Assembly: GCF_048751585.1 (NCBI RefSeq)
Contig: NZ_JAZHOB010000006.1
Span: forward strand, 248,001-312,000
Source: G025836975 sp048751585
GTDB lineage: Bacteria > Pseudomonadota > Gammaproteobacteria > Burkholderiales > Burkholderiaceae_B
Length of the DNA: 64,000 nucleotides
Direction of reading: 5' to 3'
The position numbers and the translations under genes were made by a program. The notes under the pieces were generated by a model. It did no database searches. It was not told the origin of the DNA and saw nothing but the letters and a program-made list of their open reading frames with translations. Numbering within the stretch: position 1 is the stretch's first letter; the number at the start of each line of letters is the position of its first letter. This document shows positions 32,636-41,049 of the stretch, in pieces.

Positions 32636-34138
32636 ATGAGCCTCAAGCAATTGCAACTTAAAGCCACGCTTTCCATCGTTGTGATTTTCCTCTCGGTATT
32701 GACTCTTGTCGCCGTGGGGGTCGGCTGGAACAGCCAGTCCACGGTGCTCGCGCTGGTGAGCGGCGGCGGCAATGCCGGTGCCCTGCAATCGCTGGAGCAG
32801 CATTTCACCTGGACACATTATGCTTTCGTGGCGCTGGCCGTGTTGGCCGTGGTGCTGGCCTTGCTGGCTTATGTCGTCTTGTCGCGCGCGGTTCTGCGTC
32901 CTCTAAAGCAAGTGGGCCAGCACTTCGAGCACATGGCGGCGGGCGACCTGACTCAGCGCATCGAAGTCGAGTCCGAAAATGAAATCGGCATGTTGTATTT
33001 TGCGCTCAAGCGCATGCAGGACAGCCTGGGCCGCATGGTCGGCACGGTGCGGATGGGTATGGAGCAAATCCATGCCGGGTCACAGCAAATCGTTGCCGGC
33101 AACACCGATTTAAGCGGCCGAACCGAGCAGCAAGCCGCGGCCTTGCAGCAAACCGCCGCCAGCATGGAAGAGCTGGCCAGCACCGTCAAGCAGAACGCCG
33201 ACAACGCCCGTCAGGCCAACCAGTTGGCGGCCACGGCCTCCGACGTCGCGCAGCGCGGCGGCCAGGCCGTGGGCGAGGTCATCTCCACCATGGAAGGCAT
33301 TTCGGCCAGCTCGCGCAAGATATCCGACATCGTGGGCGTCATCGACAGCATCGCGTTCCAGACCAATATTCTGGCGCTGAACGCCGCCGTGGAAGCGGCG
33401 CGCGCCGGCGAACAAGGCAAGGGTTTCGCCGTCGTGGCGTCCGAAGTGCGCGCCCTGGCGCAGCGCAGCGCCCAGGCGGCCAAGGAAATCAAGGGCCTGA
33501 TCGAAGATTCGGTCAAGAAGGTGTCCGAAGGCTCGGCGCAGGTCGAGCGCGCGGGCGACACCATGCAAGAGATCGTCAGCTCGGTGGCGCGCGTCACCGA
33601 CATCATGGGTGAAATCTCCGCCGCCACCACGGAACAATCGTCGGGCATCGATCAGATCAATCGCGCCGTGTCCCAGATGGACATGGTCACGCAGCAGAAT
33701 GCGGTGCTGGTCGAAGAGGCCGCATCGTCCGCCGCCAGCCTGCGCGAACAGGTATCCAGCGTCAGCGGCGCAGTGTCGGCATTCAAGACGACGGGCAGGG
33801 AAGTGATTGACGTTTCCGCCAAGCAGATCGCCGCCGCGCCGAAGCAGCGTCCCGCCGTGGCCAACGCGCCCGCGGCTGGCAGGCCTCAGCCTGGCTCGGC
33901 CGCCGCTCTAGTGGGCCATGGGGCTGCGGCGCCCGCCCGGCGCAATTCGGAAGCGGATATTCGCGTACCGGCTGCTGACAAGCCGGCCCCAGATGCCAAG
34001 CCGGCGGCGGCTGTCCGGCCTTCCGCTGGAAGCCGGCCGGCTCCGGCCCAAGCCGCTGCGCCGGCTCAGCCTTCTTATGTGATGAAGTCGGGATCGGGCC
34101 GCCAGTCGGCCAGCGACGACGATTGGGTCGAGTTCTGA
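32636..34138 (+). CDS. Methyl-accepting chemotaxis protein 2 (minimal periplasmic loop)
   Basis: A 500-residue receptor with TM1 (about 9-30), only about 30 residues outside, TM2 (about 60-83), HAMP and a full signalling domain (QTNILALNAAVEAARAGEQG). It therefore lacks a normal ligand-binding domain. The tail is Ala/Pro-rich and ends DDDWVEF, resembling the CheR-tethering pentapeptide (xWxxF). The lipoprotein gene starts two bases after its stop, suggesting co-translation. It may sense membrane state or work through a partner; this is inference. Confidence 0.9.
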   Translation: MSLKQLQLKATLSIVVIFLSVLTLVAVGVGWNSQSTVLALVSGGGNAGALQSLEQHFTWTHYAFVALAVLAVVLALLAYVVLSRAVLRPLKQVGQHFEHMAAGDLTQRIEVESENEIGMLYFALKRMQDSLGRMVGTVRMGMEQIHAGSQQIVAGNTDLSGRTEQQAAALQQTAASMEELASTVKQNADNARQANQLAATASDVAQRGGQAVGEVISTMEGISASSRKISDIVGVIDSIAFQTNILALNAAVEAARAGEQGKGFAVVASEVRALAQRSAQAAKEIKGLIEDSVKKVSEGSAQVERAGDTMQEIVSSVARVTDIMGEISAATTEQSSGIDQINRAVSQMDMVTQQNAVLVEEAASSAASLREQVSSVSGAVSAFKTTGREVIDVSAKQIAAAPKQRPAVANAPAAGRPQPGSAAALVGHGAAAPARRNSEADIRVPAADKPAPDAKPAAAVRPSAGSRPAPAQAAAPAQPSYVMKSGSGRQSASDDDWVEF

Positions 34139-34140
34139 TC

Positions 34141-34677
34141 ATGCCGGCGCATGGCTTGCTTCGCCGCTTCTTTCCAGCCTTGCTGCTTGCCCTGACGGGC
34201 ATGCTGGGCTTGAGCGCATGCAGCACCACGGGCAATAATTTTGATTCGGCCGCCATGCCATTGCTGGCGCCCGGCCAGACCACCATGACCGAGGCCAGTG
34301 TGCTGCTGCATGCGGAGCCGGTCAATGTCTATCGGCAACAGGACGGATCAGCCCTGGCCATCTGGTCGCACAAGCTGACGCTGGCCACCGACGCCGTGTA
34401 CTTCAATCAGGAACTATGGCTGGCCTTCGGGCCGGACGGCCGTTTCCAGCATGTTGTGAAAAGCGTGAATATTCCGCGCGCCTATGAATATGGCGAACAA
34501 AATCAGACCGTTCCCTACGACACGCGGGTGCGCCAGGCGCCGGCCGCGGCAACGGTGAATCCAGAACATTCGGCAGGCGCTGTTTCCGCCGATGGCAGCA
34601 ACCCTGCCGCAACGTCCGACGCATCGTTATCCGGCGTCATACCCAAGCCCGCGCATACTTACCCGGTATTGCAGTAG
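34141..34677 (+). CDS. Small lipoprotein, BamE/SmpA-like pattern
   Basis: From ATG 34141 the product has 178 residues with a signal peptide ending LSAC (lipobox Cys27). Residues about 45-110 (LLAPGQTTMTEASVLL, DGSALAIWSHK, LWLAFGPDGRFQHV) recall the small beta-alpha lipoproteins of the BamE/SmpA-OmlA type: a G-x-T start, a helix, and strands ending Phe-x-x-x-G-x. The C-terminal 60 residues are disordered-looking. It lies two bases after receptor 2 and 62 before receptor 3. Function is unknown; a partner of receptor 2 is possible. Confidence 0.7.
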   Translation: MPAHGLLRRFFPALLLALTGMLGLSACSTTGNNFDSAAMPLLAPGQTTMTEASVLLHAEPVNVYRQQDGSALAIWSHKLTLATDAVYFNQELWLAFGPDGRFQHVVKSVNIPRAYEYGEQNQTVPYDTRVRQAPAAATVNPEHSAGAVSADGSNPAATSDASLSGVIPKPAHTYPVLQ

Positions 34678-34739
34678 ATCTATAAAAACAGCAGTTTCTG
34701 CTTGTGCTCATGCACCCATAACGCTATTCAGGTTTAATT

Positions 34740-36464
34740 ATGTCCAACTCGATGCAGTCTCCCATCACTGAAAAGAAAAGCAAAGCACGCGGCAAGCGCG
34801 GGTTCCGTTTTGGCGATGCCAAAGTCAGCTCCATTTTGATGCTGGTTCTGGCCACTTTCATGATTCTTATCGTGGCGGTGGGCGGGCTGGGCGCCTGGTT
34901 TCTGCAGAACAACCTGAATCAGGTCAATGCCATGCAAAAGCAGAACAAGCTGGCGCAGAGCGTGTACAAGCTGGGCAACGATATGCTCAGCGCGCGCGTA
35001 TCGCTGCTGGTGGCCGCGCGCTACCAGCAGGAAGCCGCCGCGAACAATGACGCCAAACTGAGCGAGGCCGGCAAGGCCATGCTGTTGGCCGCACACGGCA
35101 AGCTTGAAGATGTCCAGAAGGGTTACGACGAGTTCCGCAAGGATACGCCCGAGACAGCCGACGGCCGCCGCCTGGCGACCCGCATCGTCAGTTCCTACCG
35201 GCCTTACCTGGACGATGGCATCGACCCTATGGTGCAAGCCCTGGAAAGCCAGGACTACACCACCTTCTACTTCGTCAACAATGAATTCGGCATCGCCCGC
35301 AGCGAAGCGTTCGATCAATCCATCGAGGCTTTCGTGAAGCACGTCGACAAAGTGCAGGCCGGTTTCTACGATGATGCCGTGGCCAGCTTCAGCCAGGCCC
35401 TGATAGCCATCGGCGTCGCGGTGATCATCGGCTTTGTGCTGATGATCATCATGCGCATCGTCTTCGGCCGCGTCGTGGTCAGGCCGCTGGTCGAAGCCGG
35501 CACGCATTTCGACCGGATTGCGGGCGGTGATCTGACCCAGCGGGTGGAGGTGCGTTCGCGCAACGAGATCGGCGTGCTGTACGAAGCCTTGCGGCGCATG
35601 CAGGAAAGCCTGACGCGCACGGTGAGCACGGTGCGCCAGGGCGTGGAAGAGATCACGCTGGGTTCGCGCGAGATCTTCATGGGCAACACGGACCTGAGCA
35701 GCCGCACCGAGCAGCAGGCGGCGTCCTTGCAAGAGACGGCGGCCAGCATGGAGCAGTTGGCCAGCACGGTGCGCCAGAACACGGATAACGCCACGCAGGC
35801 CGACACGCTGGCCAAGAGCGCGTCCGATGTGGCCGCGCGCGGAGGCCAGGCGGTCTCGGCGGTGGTGGACACCATGAGCGAGATCTCCACCAGCTCGGGC
35901 AAGATGGTCGAGATCGTGGGGGTGATCGACGGGATTGCGTTCCAGACCAACATTCTGGCGCTGAACGCGGCGGTGGAAGCGGCGCGGGCGGGCGAGCAGG
36001 GCAAGGGCTTTGCGGTGGTGGCGGGCGAAGTGCGCTCGCTGGCGCAGCGCAGCGCGCAGGCGGCCAAGGAGATCAAGGTGCTGATTGAAGAATCGCAACT
36101 GAAGGTGGCGGCCGGGGCCAAGCAGGCGGGCCAGGCGGGCGAGATCATGCAAGAGGTGGTCGGTTCGGTGCAAGGGGTCACGACCATCATGGGCGAGATC
36201 TCCTCGGCCTCGCACGAGCAGTCCGACGGGATCGAGCAGGTGAACCAGGCGGTCACGCAGATGGACAGCGTGGTGCAGCAGAACGCGGCGCTGGTCGAGG
36301 AAGCGGCGGCGGCGGCCGGCTCGCTGCAGGATCAGGCCACGCGCCTGGCCGAAGCGGTGGCGGTGTTCAAGATCAATGCCAATGAAGTCATCGACATGCA
36401 GGCCAAGGCGGTGGAAGTATCGGGTCCCACCGGCTACAACGCTCTGGAAAGCTCCTACTCCTGA
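34740..36464 (+). CDS. Methyl-accepting chemotaxis protein 3
   Basis: A 574-residue transmembrane receptor: a basic N-terminus, TM1 at about 32-54, a helical periplasmic sensor at about 55-215, TM2 at about 218-240, HAMP and signalling helices. The cytoplasmic module is nearly identical to that of receptor 1 while the sensors differ, so the two should feed the same array with different inputs. It ends LESSYS with no pentapeptide. A strong terminator follows the stop by 22 bases. Confidence 0.93.
   Translation: MSNSMQSPITEKKSKARGKRGFRFGDAKVSSILMLVLATFMILIVAVGGLGAWFLQNNLNQVNAMQKQNKLAQSVYKLGNDMLSARVSLLVAARYQQEAAANNDAKLSEAGKAMLLAAHGKLEDVQKGYDEFRKDTPETADGRRLATRIVSSYRPYLDDGIDPMVQALESQDYTTFYFVNNEFGIARSEAFDQSIEAFVKHVDKVQAGFYDDAVASFSQALIAIGVAVIIGFVLMIIMRIVFGRVVVRPLVEAGTHFDRIAGGDLTQRVEVRSRNEIGVLYEALRRMQESLTRTVSTVRQGVEEITLGSREIFMGNTDLSSRTEQQAASLQETAASMEQLASTVRQNTDNATQADTLAKSASDVAARGGQAVSAVVDTMSEISTSSGKMVEIVGVIDGIAFQTNILALNAAVEAARAGEQGKGFAVVAGEVRSLAQRSAQAAKEIKVLIEESQLKVAAGAKQAGQAGEIMQEVVGSVQGVTTIMGEISSASHEQSDGIEQVNQAVTQMDSVVQQNAALVEEAAAAAGSLQDQATRLAEAVAVFKINANEVIDMQAKAVEVSGPTGYNALESSYS
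35499..36395 (+). repeat. 897-bp signalling-module repeat, copy 2
   Basis: Gap-free counterpart of 8326-9222, starting at the GTHFDRIAGGD codons of HAMP and ending at NANEVID. Both copies run the same way, about 27 kb apart, which would allow recombination between them. Confidence 0.9.
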
Positions 36465-36486
36465 TCACTCGGCAGCAGCAAGGAAA

Positions 36487-36515
36487 AGCGCCGCGATTCA
36501 TCGCGGCGCTTTTTT
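36487..36515 (+). terminator. Rho-independent terminator after receptor 3
   Basis: A 10-bp perfect stem (AGCGCCGCGA / TCGCGGCGCT) with a TTCA loop is followed by six T residues. It separates the rightward receptor unit from the leftward fli operon. Confidence 0.9.
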
Positions 36516-36548
36516 ACTTTTTACTGACCGATGCGGCGGTACTCGTCT

Positions 36549-37337
36549 TCAAGACCCTGCCAGGGCCTGCGCCAGGCGCGCCATGGTGCTGTAGCCGCGC
36601 TCGAAAAAGCGGGCCAGGAAGGGCGCCGACTGGGGCAGCACGACAGCCAGCAAAACTAGGCCGGTCATCAGGCTGATGGGAAAGCCCACGGCGAATACCG
36701 ACAGCTGCTGAGCGGTCCGGTTCAGGATGCCCAGCGAAAGATTGATGGTCAGCAGCACGATGATGAGCGGCAGCGCCAGCAGCATGCCCGATACCATCAC
36801 TTCCGAGCTCCATTCAAACAATATGCCCCAGCCGTTGGGGTCCAGCGACCCCACCTGTATGGGCAGCACGTCGAAGCTGCGGATAATGCCGCCCAGCATC
36901 ATCAAATGGCCATTTAGCGCCAGAAACAGCAGCATCGCGACGATGTTCATGATGCGCGCCAGCACCGCCGTGTTCGCGCCCGTGGCGGGATCGAAGAAAG
37001 ACGCGAAGGACAGGCCCATTTGCAGGCCGATGAATTCACCGGCGGTTTGCACAGCGGCAAACACGATGCGCATGACCAGTCCCAGCGCCATGCCGATAAG
37101 CACCTGCTGCAAGCCTATCCACAGGCCTGCGAACGATGCGGTGGGCACAGACGGCATGGGGGCCAGGGCGGGCGCGATGGCCACCGTCAGCAGAACCGAG
37201 AAACCTACCTTTACTCGTAGAGGTATTGCCGAGTCGCTCAGCAGGGGGGCTGTGCCCACCAGCGCCAGGATGCGGAAGAAGGGCCATAGAAAGGCATTCA
37301 TCCACGCATAGAGCTGTTCGATGTCGACCGAAATCAT
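36549..37337 (-). CDS. fliR: Export gate protein FliR
   Basis: FliR, with FliP and FliQ, forms the export channel core. The 262-residue product has about six hydrophobic segments and the family motifs RVKVGFSVLLTVAIAPAL and GLQMGLSFASFFDP. It is last in the leftward fliL-R genes; the tail ends close to the terminator of the opposing receptor. Confidence 0.94.
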   Translation of the reverse strand: MISVDIEQLYAWMNAFLWPFFRILALVGTAPLLSDSAIPLRVKVGFSVLLTVAIAPALAPMPSVPTASFAGLWIGLQQVLIGMALGLVMRIVFAAVQTAGEFIGLQMGLSFASFFDPATGANTAVLARIMNIVAMLLFLALNGHLMMLGGIIRSFDVLPIQVGSLDPNGWGILFEWSSEVMVSGMLLALPLIIVLLTINLSLGILNRTAQQLSVFAVGFPISLMTGLVLLAVVLPQSAPFLARFFERGYSTMARLAQALAGS

Positions 37338-37413
37338 AGGCCGGGCGCTGCGGCGACTCCGTATGCGGGCCGTGGGCGCCGGAATCGGGCAAGCGAATCA
37401 CGCGGGCGCGGCA

Positions 37414-37683
37414 TCAGGACACCAGGCCGGGAATCTGTGAAAACAGGGTTTGCATGTAGTCGACCATGGTGGTGATAAGCCATGGGCCCAGCAGGACCAG
37501 CGCCGCGCCGACCGCCAGAAGCTTGGGGATGAACGACAAGGTCATTTCGTTGATCTGCGTTGCAGCCTGAAAGATGCTGATGAACAGGCCGACGACCAGG
37601 GTGACCAGCAACAACGGACCCGCCATGGTCAGCGCGACTTTCATGGCAAGGTAAGTCATGGACATGACGGTTTCGGAATTCAT
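37414..37683 (-). CDS. fliQ: Export gate protein FliQ
   Basis: An 89-residue, two-helix membrane protein of normal length (MNSETVMSMTYLAMKVALTM then FISIFQAATQINEMTLSFIPK). It completes the FliPQR gate. It starts ten bases after fliP. Confidence 0.94.
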   Translation of the reverse strand: MNSETVMSMTYLAMKVALTMAGPLLLVTLVVGLFISIFQAATQINEMTLSFIPKLLAVGAALVLLGPWLITTMVDYMQTLFSQIPGLVS

Positions 37684-37693
37684 GCGCCTACCC

Positions 37694-38500
37694 CTACTGA
37701 TAGAAGCTTCGGGCCAGAGAGCCCAGAAGCAAATGCCAGCCGTCGGCCAGCACGAACAGCATAAGCTTGAACGGCAGCGAAATCGTGACCGGCGGCACCA
37801 TCATCATGCCCAGCGCCATCAGCACGCTGGCGACGACCAGGTCGATGATGAGGAAAGGTATGAATATCGTGAACCCAATCTGGAACGCCGTCTTCAGCTC
37901 GCTGGTGACGAAGGCCGGCACCAGGACACGCAGCGGAACCTGTTCGGGGCTGTCTATCTCCGGCACATTGGCCATGTTGGCGAACATGCTCAAATCCGTT
38001 TCCCGCGTCTGGTGCAGCATGAAAGTGTGCAGCGGCTTGATGCCCCGGTCCAGGGCTTCCTCGAAGGAAATGACCCCTGTGCTGAGCGGCTGGTAGGCCG
38101 TGCTGTAGATCTGGTCGAACACCGGCGACATGGCGAAGAAGGTCAGGAACAGCGACAAGCCGATCAACACGGAATTGGGCGGCGAGGCGCCGGTACCCAT
38201 CGCATTGCGCAGCAGGCCCAGCACGATGATGATGCGCGTGAAGCCCGTCATCATCATCAGCATGGCCGGCAGGAAAGACATCATGGTCAGCAGGACCAGT
38301 GTCTGGATGCTCAGCGACCAGGTCTGGCTGCCGTTCTGGTTGGTCGTCGACGTAATGGCCGGCAGCGTGGCTTGCGCCAGCGAGCTGGACGGAAACCAAA
38401 GCAGCGCCAGCAGCAGGCCCAGCAGAACGGCCAGGGGCAGGGCCGGCATGCGGCGGCCGCGCGGCGGCGCGATGGCGGAATGAATAGGGGGGAACGGCAC
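37694..38500 (-). CDS. fliP: Export gate protein FliP
   Basis: The product of 268 residues has a cleavable signal (about residues 18-43), a periplasmic part, and membrane helices with MMTGFTRIIIVLGLLRNAMG and LSLFLTFFAMSP, family hallmarks. The GTG at 38500 directly follows the fliO stop and has a GAGAGG site seven bases ahead; an internal ATG at 38449 would give a shorter signal peptide and is the alternative. Confidence 0.93.
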   Translation of the reverse strand: MPFPPIHSAIAPPRGRRMPALPLAVLLGLLLALLWFPSSSLAQATLPAITSTTNQNGSQTWSLSIQTLVLLTMMSFLPAMLMMMTGFTRIIIVLGLLRNAMGTGASPPNSVLIGLSLFLTFFAMSPVFDQIYSTAYQPLSTGVISFEEALDRGIKPLHTFMLHQTRETDLSMFANMANVPEIDSPEQVPLRVLVPAFVTSELKTAFQIGFTIFIPFLIIDLVVASVLMALGMMMVPPVTISLPFKLMLFVLADGWHLLLGSLARSFYQ

Positions 38501-38833
38501 CTAGCGGCCTCTCAGGACTTTGCCCAGGGCCGACGCGAAGGTGGGGGGATCGGGGCGGACCGGCGTTTCGGCGCCGGTGGATTCGGAAGGAGGCAGAGTA
38601 TGAAGCAGGGATATCTGGTTGGCGGTTACGCCCAGCACCAGCCGGGCGTCTTCGACTTCGACCATCGTGATATAGGCGCGGGCGCCCAGACTTTGGGTGC
38701 TGAGCACTTTCAGTTGCTGGGAACCCATGCCGCGCAGCCAGCCGGCCCGCCGCGTCATCCAGGCGCAAGCCAGGATCAACGCAACGATGAAAACCAGGCT
38801 TATGACCAGGCGCAGGACGGCGGCTTCGGACAT
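38501..38833 (-). CDS. fliO: Export gate assembly protein FliO
   Basis: A 110-residue protein with one N-terminal membrane helix (about 6-24) and a small cytoplasmic domain (LKVLSTQSLGARAYITMVEVEDARLVLGV, in part), as in FliO. It helps FliP assemble. It sits between fliN and fliP with almost no gap. Confidence 0.88.
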   Translation of the reverse strand: MSEAAVLRLVISLVFIVALILACAWMTRRAGWLRGMGSQQLKVLSTQSLGARAYITMVEVEDARLVLGVTANQISLLHTLPPSESTGAETPVRPDPPTFASALGKVLRGR

Positions 38834-38841
38834 GCTTGGGA

Positions 38842-39387
38842 CTAGCGGCGGCTGTTCAGGCGGCTAAGACGGTCGGAGGGCGTGATGATGTCGGTAACGC
38901 GTATGCCGTACTTCTCGTCGACAACGACGACTTCGCCCTGCGCGATCAGGTAGCCGTTCACGAAGATATCCATGGGTTCGCCGGCCAGGCCGTCCAGTTC
39001 CACGACCGAGCCTTGGCCAAGCTGCAGGATGTTCTTGATCGTCAGGCGCGTGCGGCCCAGTTCGACCGACAGCTGCACGGGTATGTCCATGATCATGTCG
39101 ATGTCGCTGTTGCCCTGCACATCGTTGTCGACCAAAGGCTGGAACACGTTCAGCGCCGGGCTGGCGGGAGCCGGGGTGCTTACGGCGGCGGGTGTCGGGC
39201 TTGGCGTCGCGGCGGTCTGCTCGGCCAGCGCGCTGGCCCAGTCGTCGGCTTCCTGCGCCAGGCCATCGGCCTGCGTGGTTTGTTTTGTCTGGGCTGCCTG
39301 CTGTTCGGACAGCGCAGCCGCCCAATCGAGATCCGCGCTTTCGGGCGCTTCGTTCTCTTTCGCGGAATCGTTGTTGGGATCAGTCAT
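38842..39387 (-). CDS. fliN: C-ring switch protein FliN
   Basis: FliN forms the bottom of the switch ring and docks FliH. The 181-residue product has a long Ala/Thr-rich N-terminal part (about 1-85) and the SpoA domain (about 95-175; MDIPVQLSVELGRTRLTIKNIL, GEVVVVDEKYGIRVTDI). The N-terminal extension is longer than in E. coli FliN (137 residues). Confidence 0.94.
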   Translation of the reverse strand: MTDPNNDSAKENEAPESADLDWAAALSEQQAAQTKQTTQADGLAQEADDWASALAEQTAATPSPTPAAVSTPAPASPALNVFQPLVDNDVQGNSDIDMIMDIPVQLSVELGRTRLTIKNILQLGQGSVVELDGLAGEPMDIFVNGYLIAQGEVVVVDEKYGIRVTDIITPSDRLSRLNSRR

Positions 39388-39397
39388 TTAGGTGTGC

Positions 39398-40390
39398 TCA
39401 AGTGAGGTCGGTTTCAGAGTTCGCCAGTATTTTTTTTACGCGCAGCGCGTATCGGCCGTTGAATGTGCCATAGCCGCATTCCAGGACTGGAACGCCGCCC
39501 ACGTTCGCGGTGATGGTCGGGTGGACTTCCATGGGCAGCACGTCGTTGACCTGCAGCTTCATGAGTTCGGCGATGCTGGTCTGTATTTGCGAGAATTCGG
39601 CCACCAGTTCGACATCGGCGCTGCGCACCTGGCGCGACAACTGGTGTATCCAGCGCTGGTCTATGGCTTCGACGTTGGCTTCCTGCAGCGGCCGGGTCAG
39701 CAGGTCGCGCACCGGTTCTATCATCGAGTAGGGCAGGCAGATGTTCAGGTTGCCGCCCGACGCGCCCAGTTCGATATTGAAGGACGAAACCACCACGATC
39801 TCGTTGCCGCTGGTGATGCTGGCGAACTTGGTGTGCATTTCCGAACGGATGTATTCGAATTCCACCGGATACACCTGTTCCCAGGCGCCGCCGTAGCTTT
39901 CCAGCGTCAGATTCAGAAGGCGCCGGATGATGCGCTGCTCGGTCGTGGTGAAGTCGCGGCCCTCGACCCGGGTGTTGTAGCGGCCGTGGCCGCCGAACAT
40001 GCTGTCGATGACCAGGAACACCAGGTTGGGATCGAAGGTGAACAGCGCCGCGCCGCGCAGGGGTTTCATGGCAACCATGTTCAGGTTGCTGGGCACCGGC
40101 AGGTTCCGTTCGAAATCGGAATATTTCTGTATGCGTATGGTGCCGACGGTGATGTCGGCGTTGCGACGCATGAAAGTCAGCAATACCGAGCGCAGCCGGC
40201 GGGCGAAACGCTCGTTGATGAGCTCCAGCGTTTGCATCCGATGGCGCACCACGCGATCGGGCGAGCTCAGGTCGTAGGGCCGTACTCCGCTTAAGTCTTG
40301 GGCCTCGCCGGATTTCTCGCTGCTTTCGCCGGTTACGCCGGCCAGTAGCGCATCGACTTCATCTTGCGAGAGAAGGCTTTGGTAGGACAT
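39398..40390 (-). CDS. fliM: C-ring switch protein FliM
   Basis: FliM receives CheY-P. The 330-residue product has the N-terminal CheY-binding motif (LLSQDEVDALLAG), the middle domain (GHGRYNTRVEGRDFTTTEQRIIRR in part) and a C-terminal SpoA domain (PTITANVGGVPVLECGYG). It abuts fliL and lies ten bases before fliN. Confidence 0.95.
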   Translation of the reverse strand: MSYQSLLSQDEVDALLAGVTGESSEKSGEAQDLSGVRPYDLSSPDRVVRHRMQTLELINERFARRLRSVLLTFMRRNADITVGTIRIQKYSDFERNLPVPSNLNMVAMKPLRGAALFTFDPNLVFLVIDSMFGGHGRYNTRVEGRDFTTTEQRIIRRLLNLTLESYGGAWEQVYPVEFEYIRSEMHTKFASITSGNEIVVVSSFNIELGASGGNLNICLPYSMIEPVRDLLTRPLQEANVEAIDQRWIHQLSRQVRSADVELVAEFSQIQTSIAELMKLQVNDVLPMEVHPTITANVGGVPVLECGYGTFNGRYALRVKKILANSETDLT

Positions 40391-40909
40391 TTATTGAATC
40401 ACGAAAGCAGTGAACAGGACGCCGTTGATCAGCGGACCGCGCGGCTGGGGTGAATAGGGTGCTTCAAGGTCCTTGGTCAGCACCTGCACAAGGGCGGCCC
40501 GGCCCTGGGCGGTCTGGACGTAATCGGGCTTCTGCTCGGACAGCTTGCGCAGGATGCGGTCGCGCACTTCGGGCATGTAGTTCACGATCATGCGGCGCGA
40601 ATCCTCGTCGGCCACGCGCAGCGTTACGGCTACATACAGGATGCGGCTGCTGCTATCGCCACGCAGCGTCACGGTAAACGGTTCCAGCGGCGTGAAGATG
40701 GGGGTGGGTAGTGGCGCGGGCTTGTCCGGCGTGGCTTCGGTGCTGGCCGGGCCGCTGCCGATCTTATCGTACAGAAACAGGGTGGCGCCGACGCTGGCGA
40801 CGACGATAAGAATAATCGCCAGCATAGATTTGACTAATTTGGCGATTGCACTGGGTTCGTTTTTGGCCATGACCGGTCGACGTGGGTTACTGGTGGAAGA
40901 AGTTGCCAT
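40391..40909 (-). CDS. fliL: Stator-associated membrane protein FliL
   Basis: FliL surrounds the stator and stabilises it. From ATG 40909 the product has 172 residues: a basic N-terminus, one membrane helix (about 28-46), and a periplasmic domain with FTVTLRGDSSSRILYVAVTLRV and VRDRILRKLSEQ. Other in-frame starts (GTG 40936, ATG 40870) are possible and no strong ribosome site decides. fliM follows directly. Confidence 0.88.
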   Translation of the reverse strand: MATSSTSNPRRPVMAKNEPSAIAKLVKSMLAIILIVVASVGATLFLYDKIGSGPASTEATPDKPAPLPTPIFTPLEPFTVTLRGDSSSRILYVAVTLRVADEDSRRMIVNYMPEVRDRILRKLSEQKPDYVQTAQGRAALVQVLTKDLEAPYSPQPRGPLINGVLFTAFVIQ

Positions 40910-41049
40910 CGTGGTGGTTCGCGTGCGCGGATGCACGCGGGATTTTGTTCAAGTTATCACATTGTGGCGCAATCGGGCGAGTGCGATCATGTTGAATAAG
41001 GGATCGAAAGCTTGGTAGCTCCGGGGTTTGATGGAGGGCTTCACGGCCA

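Noticed and set aside
34734..36215. Long antisense frame under receptor 3 (about 493 codons)
   Set aside because: Composition (His, Arg, Ala) is that of a shadow frame; the sense-strand receptor has all family motifs.
37658..38845. Plus-strand frame across fliP/fliO (about 395 codons)
   Set aside because: Gln/Arg/His-rich shadow; fliP and fliO on the other strand are unmistakable.
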